A stretch of DNA of 10,764 bases. Origin: Deltaproteobacteria bacterium. GTDB lineage: Bacteria > Desulfobacterota > Desulfobacteria > Desulfobacterales > B30-G6. The stretch's first letter is position 1. Each line of letters begins with the position of its first letter. Both the position numbers and the translations under genes were made by a program. The stretch is from NCBI GenBank assembly GCA_003647375.1, contig QMMS01000137.1, forward strand, positions 1 through 10,764. The letters run 5' to 3'. The notes under the pieces were generated by a model that was not told the origin of the DNA, made no database searches, and saw nothing but the letters and a program-made list of their open reading frames with translations. Positions 4,894 to 10,764 of the stretch are shown here, in pieces.

Positions 4894-6467
4894 AAAAACT
4901 CTCATGGAGACCCGTTGCTGTTCTCATCGTTATTCTGACGGCAATCGTATATGTCTTGCCATCGGTGTGGCCGGGAGTGTGGCCCCATAAAAAGATAAAC
5001 CTTGGACTGGACCTTCAAGGGGGCATGCATCTGGTACTGGAAGTCGATACCAACAAGGCTGTGGAGGACGCCATTGAGCGGATTGCCCAGGAACTTCGAT
5101 CCCGTCTTCGCAAGGAGCGTGTGAGGGTCCTGGCGTTGGATCGTGTTCATGGAACACAGATCTCCACTCGTATCGTGGGGAAAGCATCTATCGATCAATT
5201 TTACAAAACCCTGGATACTGATTTCAAGGAAATGCGCATTCTTTCCGAATCGGAATCCGACGAGACGCTCACAGTGGTCATAGACCTGCCCGACCAGGAA
5301 GCAGAACAGATAAAAAAACTTGCTACGGATCAGGCCCTGGAGACTATTCGCAACAGGATTGATCAGTTCGGTGTAAGTGAACCGGACATCCGTAACCAGG
5401 GTAAGAACCGAATCCTCATCCAGCTGCCGGGTATCAAAGACACCAAGCGGGCCAAGAATCTGATCGGAAGAACCGCACTCCTGGAGTTCAAACTTCTCGA
5501 TGAAACCAATGATATCGGGGCCGCTCTGCAAGGCAATGTACCGCCTGAAAGTGAGATTCTCTACGAGGATAACCAGGACCCTACCACCAACCGTACCACC
5601 AAAACGCCTTACCTTGTGAAAAAACGGACCCTGCTGACCGGTGCTCAACTGGTAGACGCACGCGTTCAAATCGACTCACAGTACAATGACCCCTATGTAT
5701 CCATCGAGTTCGACAAGAAAGGTGGCAGGATATTTGAAAGTATCACAGAGCAGAACGTCAAAAAGCGACTGGCCATCGTTCTTGATGACAAGGTATATTC
5801 TGCTCCGGTCATCCAGGAAAAAATTTCAGGTGGATCCGCCCGGATTACCGGGCAGTTCACTGCGGAACAGGCCCATGACCTTGCCATTGCCCTGCGGGCC
5901 GGCGCGCTTCCGGCGCCTGTAAATATCCTTGAAGAAAGAACAGTGGGTCCTTCTCTGGGTGCCGACTCCATACGCAAGGGTCTGATGTCCATGTGTGTCG
6001 GCGGCATACTGGTCATGCTGTTCATGATCATTTACTATAAAGGATCGGGTATTATCGCCGATCTGGCGCTGATGCTCAACATCGTTATCATCGCGGGTGG
6101 CCTGGCTGCTTTTCAGGCAACCCTGACGCTGCCCGGCATCGCCGGTATTATTCTTACCATCGGCATGGCCGTTGATGCAAACGTGTTGATATTTGAACGT
6201 ATCCGCGAAGAGATGAATCTGGGCAAAACGCCCCGGGCTGCCGTTGACGCCGGTTACAGTAGAGCCACTCTCACCATTCTGGATGCCAATGTGACGACTC
6301 TGATCGCAGCACTTGTACTCTTTCAATTCGGTACAGGACCGGTAAAAGGGTTTGCCGTAACGCTAAGCCTGGGAGTACTGGCAAGTCTGTTTACAGCACT
6401 TGTTTTATCGCGGCTTATTTTTGACTACCTGCTGATCAACCGAAAAATAAAAAGCGTCAGCATTTAA
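4890..6467 (+). CDS. secD: Protein translocase subunit SecD
   Basis: Inner-membrane RND-superfamily subunit that, with SecF, uses proton flow to pull exported proteins out of SecYEG on the periplasmic side. The 525-residue product has TM1 (about 9-28), then the hallmark NLGLDLQGGMHLVLEVD at 37-53. A large periplasmic domain follows with FGVSEPDIRNQG (160-171) and LLEFKLLDE. Next is the conserved stretch before TM2, ending ALPAPVNILEERTVGPSLGADSI (about 339-361). Five C-terminal helices lie between about 362 and 515. The proton-path motif GMAVDANVLIFERIREE is at 425-441, with D429. The length is normal for the family. The start is TTG. It lies 82 nt before secF as a separate gene. No truncation or missing motif is seen. 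Confidence 0.97.
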   Translation: MKKLSWRPVAVLIVILTAIVYVLPSVWPGVWPHKKINLGLDLQGGMHLVLEVDTNKAVEDAIERIAQELRSRLRKERVRVLALDRVHGTQISTRIVGKASIDQFYKTLDTDFKEMRILSESESDETLTVVIDLPDQEAEQIKKLATDQALETIRNRIDQFGVSEPDIRNQGKNRILIQLPGIKDTKRAKNLIGRTALLEFKLLDETNDIGAALQGNVPPESEILYEDNQDPTTNRTTKTPYLVKKRTLLTGAQLVDARVQIDSQYNDPYVSIEFDKKGGRIFESITEQNVKKRLAIVLDDKVYSAPVIQEKISGGSARITGQFTAEQAHDLAIALRAGALPAPVNILEERTVGPSLGADSIRKGLMSMCVGGILVMLFMIIYYKGSGIIADLALMLNIVIIAGGLAAFQATLTLPGIAGIILTIGMAVDANVLIFERIREEMNLGKTPRAAVDAGYSRATLTILDANVTTLIAALVLFQFGTGPVKGFAVTLSLGVLASLFTALVLSRLIFDYLLINRKIKSVSI

Positions 6468-6549
6468 TGCCTTGTTTTCAGATTCATCTAACCCCTGTCG
6501 TTGCTGTATTGGGGAAAAGTGACGTTAACGCTAATATAAGGATGCAACT

Positions 6550-7587
6550 ATGCAGTTCGTAAAACCGGATATCAATATCAACTTTATCGCAAAAAGATAT
6601 ATCGCCTTTGTCGTATCTGCGGTGATGATCCTGATAACGATCATCTCGCTGATCATACATCACGGCCCCAAATACGGCATCGACTTCGCCGGCGGGACGC
6701 TCATCCAGATAAAATTTGATGCACCAACCCAGATAGCAGACATTAAGACCGGACTCGGCACCCTGGACATCGGCATATCTTCTGTCCAGGAGTTCGGGAA
6801 TGTAACGGACTATGAATTTCTTGTCAGGGCAAAGGGCTCTGCGTCCATATCAGAGGATGTGTCCCTTAAAATAGAAGAGGTTCTTGAATCAGCAACAGGC
6901 GGCAAGGTTGAAATTCGCCGTGTTGAGATGGTGGGACCCCAGGTTGGAAAAGATCTAAGAGAGAAAGCCCTGTTGGCCATGTTTTTTGCGCTTCTCTTTA
7001 TCACCATTTATATTTCGGGCAGATTCGAACTCAAGTGGATGCTCAGCGGCGTCATGGCAGGTGCGCTTATGTTTGCCGTCTATATCCTGCAACTGTTCGC
7101 GGTCAGCATACCCGTCCTCATGACTGGGGCGTTGCTGGTCACCCTGGTTCTATTCTGGTTTCTGGAACTGAAATATGCCATGGGGGCTGTAGTGGCGCTG
7201 ATCCACGACGTTACGATTACCATTGGTTTATTTTCCATATTCGGTAAAGAGTTTACCCTGCCCATTATCGCAGCACTGCTGACAATTATTGGATATTCTC
7301 TCAACGACACCATTATCGTATTTGACAGGATACGGGAAAACCTTCGAAAACATCATAAAAAAAGACTCGGTTTTATATTGAATAAAAGTATCAATGAGAC
7401 GCTTGGCAGAACCATTCTAACATCAGCGACAACGCTCTTGGTTCTGATCACTTTATTCATTTTCGGAGGCGGTATCATTCATGATTTTGCCTTTGCCATG
7501 ATTGTTGGCGTATTGGTCGGTACATATTCCTCCATATTTGTCGCCAGCCCGATTCTCCTAGCCTGGCAAAAACGTCAACGAACGTAG
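6550..7587 (+). CDS. secF: Protein translocase subunit SecF, with an apparent two-helix insertion
   Basis: Partner of SecD in the proton-driven export complex. The 345-residue product has TM1 (about 18-37) and the hallmark YGIDFAGGT at 42-50. A short periplasmic domain is followed by VGPQVGKDLREKA (128-140), TM2 (139-156), ALIHDV at 216-221, and IIGYSLNDTIIVFDRIREN (246-264). Two C-terminal helices lie at about 285-307 and 312-337. ATG 6550 has AAGGA 7 nt upstream. Oddity: in the family I know, the FRFE-type end of TM2 leads within a few residues into the ALGAIVALIHDV-type TM3. Here residues about 161-206 intervene and form two more hydrophobic helices (about 166-184 and 187-205), predicting eight TMs in place of six. 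Both ends of the insert resemble each other (FELKW and LELKY), hinting at duplication. The identity call is firm. Confidence 0.96.
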   Translation: MQFVKPDININFIAKRYIAFVVSAVMILITIISLIIHHGPKYGIDFAGGTLIQIKFDAPTQIADIKTGLGTLDIGISSVQEFGNVTDYEFLVRAKGSASISEDVSLKIEEVLESATGGKVEIRRVEMVGPQVGKDLREKALLAMFFALLFITIYISGRFELKWMLSGVMAGALMFAVYILQLFAVSIPVLMTGALLVTLVLFWFLELKYAMGAVVALIHDVTITIGLFSIFGKEFTLPIIAALLTIIGYSLNDTIIVFDRIRENLRKHHKKRLGFILNKSINETLGRTILTSATTLLVLITLFIFGGGIIHDFAFAMIVGVLVGTYSSIFVASPILLAWQKRQRT

Positions 7588-7594
7588 CATCTCC

Positions 7595-7623
7595 ATGTGA
7601 TGAGCGTATCGGTGACATCACGT
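7595..7623. other. Small hairpin between secF and dprA
   Basis: ATGTGATG at 7595-7602 can pair with CATCACGT at 7616-7623 as RNA, with one U-G wobble and a 13-nt loop. It sits just before the dprA ribosome binding site (AGAGGAG, 7626-7632). It has no T tract and its function is unknown; it may be chance. Confidence 0.2.
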
Positions 7624-7642
7624 CAAGAGGAGCGCCCGGCTT

Positions 7643-8749
7643 ATGGAAAATCTATTCCCATTGTTTCGATTGAAAAGTACACCGGGTGTCGGCAACCTGC
7701 TTTACAAGCGGCTCATGGATGTTTTTCACTCCCCTGAAAACGCCATCCATGCACCGCGTAAGGACTTGCTGCGGGTGGAGGGACTGTCGGACCGGCTTAT
7801 CACCGCTATCAAACGGCACACTTTACCTGAATCCGTCAAAAAAGAACTTGAAAAGGTACAACAAAAAGGTATCAAAATACTGACCCTCACCGATACCGAC
7901 TATCCTGCCCTCCTGCTTGAGATACCGGATCCACCCCCATGCTTGTATGTTTATGGTTGCATTTCAGCAACGCCGAAAAACATATCCATCGTGGGGTCTC
8001 GAAATGCTACACAATACGGACTTGACACAACCCAGCGCCTGGCCCGCGACCTGGCTTCCCTTGGAATAACCATTGTAAGCGGTATGGCCCGCGGCATTGA
8101 CACCGCTGCCCATGAGGGTGCCTTGATGTCCCACGGCAAGACCATCGCCGTCTTGGGAAGCGGGCTCGAAAGGATTTACCCGAGAGAAAATGAAACACTC
8201 TTTCACCGTATTGCTGAAACCGGTGCGGTGATTTCGGAATTTCCGCTTAATGCTGAGCCGGAAGCCCACCACTTCCCCATGCGCAACAGGATCATCAGCG
8301 GCCTGTCGCTGGGAACCGTCATTGTGGAAGCGACATTACGCAGTGGATCGCTGATCACCGCCCGGTTGGCCGCAGAACAAAACAGGGAGGTGTTTGCTGT
8401 GCCCGGAAGTATCAATTCCTTCAAAAGCACCGGAACCCACACACTCATAAAACAGGGGGCCAAGCTGGTAGAGCAGGCCGGTGATATCATGGATGAAATA
8501 TCATACTGGATGGACCCTTCAGTGATAGAAAACAGCAATGTTATGGATGTGAATACAGCACCCGAACCATCCCTTTCGCCCTTGGAAACATCCGTGTTGC
8601 ATGCATTGGAACATTACCCGCTTCACATTGACGATCTGATCCGAAAACTGGGCATGGCGCCTTCGGATCTGTCCAGCACCCTTTTGTGCCTTGAATTGAA
8701 AGGTATCGTACATCAGGACCCGGGCAAGCTATTTTATATAAAAAATTAA
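7643..8749 (+). CDS. dprA: DNA processing protein DprA (Smf)
   Basis: Cytoplasmic single-strand DNA-binding protein that loads RecA onto incoming ssDNA during natural transformation. The gene is also kept in many bacteria not known to be transformable. The 368-residue product has an N-terminal helix-hairpin-helix-like segment (about 1-60, with STPGVGNLLYKRL and RVEGLSDRLI). The central Rossmann-like domain (about 70-290) shows IVGSRNATQYG (116-126), VSGMARGIDTAAHEGAL (155-171), FPMRNRIISGLS (211-222), VEATLRSGSLITARLA (228-243) and VPGS (263-266). A C-terminal winged-helix domain (about 311-368) follows. The length is typical. ATG 7643 has AGAGGAG 10 nt upstream. It follows secF by 55 nt and precedes topA by only 23 nt; dprA-topA adjacency is common in bacteria. 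All key motifs are intact. Confidence 0.96.
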   Translation: MENLFPLFRLKSTPGVGNLLYKRLMDVFHSPENAIHAPRKDLLRVEGLSDRLITAIKRHTLPESVKKELEKVQQKGIKILTLTDTDYPALLLEIPDPPPCLYVYGCISATPKNISIVGSRNATQYGLDTTQRLARDLASLGITIVSGMARGIDTAAHEGALMSHGKTIAVLGSGLERIYPRENETLFHRIAETGAVISEFPLNAEPEAHHFPMRNRIISGLSLGTVIVEATLRSGSLITARLAAEQNREVFAVPGSINSFKSTGTHTLIKQGAKLVEQAGDIMDEISYWMDPSVIENSNVMDVNTAPEPSLSPLETSVLHALEHYPLHIDDLIRKLGMAPSDLSSTLLCLELKGIVHQDPGKLFYIKN

Positions 8750-8762
8750 CCACAAATAAAAT

Positions 8763-8767
8763 GAGGA
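8763..8767 (+). promoter_or_regulatory. Ribosome binding site suggesting a TTG start for topA
   Basis: GAGGA lies 5 nt before TTG 8773. The alternative ATG at 8761 overlaps this site, and its own upstream sequence (ccacaaataaa) has no Shine-Dalgarno match, so the TTG is preferred. Confidence 0.6.
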
Positions 8768-8772
8768 ACCCC

Positions 8773-10764
8773 TTGAGTTCAAAACCACTAGTTGTCGTAG
8801 AATCGCCGACAAAAGTCAAGACCATCAAAAAATACCTGGGGAAAGGTTACAATGTTGCCGCAACCGTCGGACACATAAAGGATCTACCCGTAAAAGAGTT
8901 GGGAATAGATATCGACCATGGATTCAAACCCCAATATCGACTCATACCCGGCAAGCAAAAAGTTACCACAGCTCTGAAAAAAGCGGCTGGTGACACCAAT
9001 GAGGTCTACCTGGCGCCCGACCCGGACAGGGAAGGCGAAGCTATCGCCTTCCACGCGTCAGAAGTGCTGAAAAGAAAGGGCAGAATATTTCACCGGGTTT
9101 TGTTTCACGAATTAACCCGCAATGCCATCCTTGAATCGATTCAAAAACCGGAAAAACTCAATAAAAACAAATACGAAGCACAAAAAGCACGACGGATTCT
9201 GGACCGCCTGGTGGGGTACCAGATTTCTCCTCTTTTGTGGCGGAAGGTCAAGGGCGGCTTGAGTGCCGGACGGGTCCAATCGGTAGCTGTTCGAATTATC
9301 TGTGAAAGGGAAAGGCAGATTCAGATCTTTGAACCCGAGGAGTACTGGTCGATTACCGCTCACCTGAAAGGAGATACCCCCCCGCCTTTCGAAGCCAAAC
9401 TGACCAAATTGGACAAACAGAAAATCAAGATAGGAAATGAAGAGGAAGCATCCACTATATTGGAAGCGCTGAAAGAGACGCCGTTTCTGGTGGAGTCCGT
9501 TTCCAACAAGACCAAAAAACGAAATCCCTTGCCACCTTTCATCACGAGCAAACTGCAACAGGAATCGATCCGGAAACTCAGATTTTCCGCCAAGAAGACC
9601 ATGATGCTGGCGCAACAGCTTTACGAAGGTATCGAGATCGAAGGTGGTGAACAAGTGGGGCTCATCACATACATGCGTACGGATTCCACACGAATAGCCA
9701 ACGAGGCGGCTGAAGAAGCACTGGCTTTTATTCGGGAAACCTATGGCGCGGAATACAGCATGGAAAAACCCCGGTTCTTTAAAAACCGGAAAAAAGCCCA
9801 GGATGCACACGAGGCCATCAGACCGACAGCTGTATCTCATACACCTGACAAACTGAAATCTTTTCTGTCAAGAGATCAGTATGCGCTCTATCGTCTCATA
9901 TGGAATCGCTTTGTTGCCTCCCAGATGAAACCGGCGCTTATTGACACGCTGTCCATCGGTATCAGAGCAGGTGCCTATCTATTCACAACAGCCGGTTCGA
10001 AAATATCATTCCCCGGTTTTATGGCGGTTTACATCTCGGTGGACGATGCAATCAAAACCGAAAATGAAAAGAAAAAAGGCCAATTGCCGGCACTATCAAA
10101 GGGTATGGTGCTGCACCTCGAACAACTGAATCCCAAACAGCACTTCACCATGCCGCCACCAAGATTTTCCGAGGCTTCTCTGGTAAAAGAGCTTGAAGAA
10201 AACGGCATCGGCAGGCCAAGTACTTACGCTGCGATACTTTCAACCATTCGCGTAAAAAAATACGTTGACCTGGTGAAGGGTTATTTTAAACCGAGCGAAC
10301 TCGGAATGATTGTCAACGACCTCCTGGTTGGGAGTTTTGACGATATTTTTAATGTTACTTTTACAGCCAGAATGGAAACCTACCTTGATCAAATCGAAGC
10401 ATCGGAGTTGGTTCTCGAGGATATTCTCGAACGCTTTTATTCCCATTTTAACCAGGAAATTGAAGCTGCTAAAGAGGGGATGCCGAGCTTGAAGGGCGTT
10501 GGTTTTTCAACGGATCTCACCTGTCCCCAGTGTCAAAATGAACTGCGAATCAAGGTGGGTCGAAATGGACATTTCCTGGCCTGCAGCGGTTATCCCGAGT
10601 GCACCTATTCCCGTGACTATACCCGGGATGAAAAGGGAAACATTCATCCTGTGGAACTTGAGGCAGATGAAGCTTCCGACAGGGTGTGCGAAAAATGCGG
10701 CAAGCCCATGGTCATCAAGCCAGGTCGATTTGGTAAATTTTTTGCCTGCACCGGATATCCGGAA
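8773..10764 (+). CDS. topA: DNA topoisomerase I (3' end outside the window)
   Basis: Type IA topoisomerase that relaxes negative supercoils by cutting and rejoining one strand through a 5'-phosphotyrosine link. At least 664 residues are present, with no stop before the window edge. The Toprim domain begins KPLVVVESPTK (E10) and contains the metal motif DPDREGE at 83-89. The active-site segment LITYMRTDSTR carries Tyr300, equivalent to E. coli Y319. DAHEAIRPT and ENGIGRPSTYAAI are the expected further motifs. The C-terminal part begins a zinc-finger array. One finger is complete, CPQC followed by CSGYPEC. The next starts CEKC and is cut at CTGYPE. By comparison with the family about 100 or more residues are missing. 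TTG 8773 is chosen for its GAGGA site; ATG 8761 would add MRNP. It is probably co-transcribed with dprA. Confidence 0.95.
   Translation, partial: MSSKPLVVVESPTKVKTIKKYLGKGYNVAATVGHIKDLPVKELGIDIDHGFKPQYRLIPGKQKVTTALKKAAGDTNEVYLAPDPDREGEAIAFHASEVLKRKGRIFHRVLFHELTRNAILESIQKPEKLNKNKYEAQKARRILDRLVGYQISPLLWRKVKGGLSAGRVQSVAVRIICERERQIQIFEPEEYWSITAHLKGDTPPPFEAKLTKLDKQKIKIGNEEEASTILEALKETPFLVESVSNKTKKRNPLPPFITSKLQQESIRKLRFSAKKTMMLAQQLYEGIEIEGGEQVGLITYMRTDSTRIANEAAEEALAFIRETYGAEYSMEKPRFFKNRKKAQDAHEAIRPTAVSHTPDKLKSFLSRDQYALYRLIWNRFVASQMKPALIDTLSIGIRAGAYLFTTAGSKISFPGFMAVYISVDDAIKTENEKKKGQLPALSKGMVLHLEQLNPKQHFTMPPPRFSEASLVKELEENGIGRPSTYAAILSTIRVKKYVDLVKGYFKPSELGMIVNDLLVGSFDDIFNVTFTARMETYLDQIEASELVLEDILERFYSHFNQEIEAAKEGMPSLKGVGFSTDLTCPQCQNELRIKVGRNGHFLACSGYPECTYSRDYTRDEKGNIHPVELEADEASDRVCEKCGKPMVIKPGRFGKFFACTGYPE

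Noticed and set aside
4902..5669. 255-residue open frame on the minus strand opposite secD
   Set aside because: It lies wholly inside secD, shows no recognisable protein features, and secD is intact with all its motifs; it is a by-product of codon bias.
8761..8763. topA start at ATG 8761
   Set aside because: It lacks a ribosome binding site and overlaps the GAGGA that serves TTG 8773; it remains possible and would add only four residues.
9112..9840. 242-residue open frame on the minus strand opposite topA
   Set aside because: It is fully antisense to conserved topA sequence and has no domain-like pattern.

Overview
This window looks like a chromosomal housekeeping segment of a Gram-negative bacterium, most likely of the Desulfobacterota (Desulfobacterales-like). 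That assignment rests on how the recognised proteins read, on the outer-membrane-type lipoprotein, and on a style of degenerate intergenic repeats I associate with that group. It is inference, and no species can be named. All supported genes lie on the + strand.

Layout: (1) 1-631 has no gene but is dense in structured repeats: an inverted repeat built from 7-nt units (1-134), a second 7-nt-period array (157-191), a 163-nt palindromic element with perfect 21-bp terminal inverted repeats (281-443), a small hairpin (538-573) and a third 7-nt-period array (574-608). (2) 632-2116 encodes a ribonuclease E/G family protein. (3) 2117-2389 is intergenic and holds an inverted repeat built from 8-nt units plus a compact hairpin just upstream of purB. 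(4) 2390-8749 is a run of closely spaced genes: purB (adenylosuccinate lyase), an unrecognised lipoprotein that overlaps the purB stop by one base, yajC, secD, secF and dprA. (5) topA (DNA topoisomerase I) follows and runs off the right edge.

How the genes work together: yajC-secD-secF encode the accessory membrane complex that uses the proton motive force to help SecYEG export proteins, and the lipoprotein next to them would itself be a Sec substrate. purB serves purine synthesis (both AMP and IMP branches). dprA and topA act on DNA (single-strand loading of RecA, and supercoil relaxation), and their adjacency is a common bacterial arrangement. The rne/rng protein handles RNA processing and decay.

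The most unusual items are: an apparent two-helix insertion inside SecF between canonical TM2 and TM3 (residues about 161-206); the repeated appearance of degenerate tandem units of 7 and 8 nt, some arranged as long inverted repeats; the 163-nt palindromic element; and a possible 26-codon leader ORF with an internal hairpin that ends on the secD start codon. Three genes (yajC, secD, topA) appear to start with TTG, each behind a good Shine-Dalgarno sequence. No RNA genes, CRISPR arrays or complete insertion sequences were seen.
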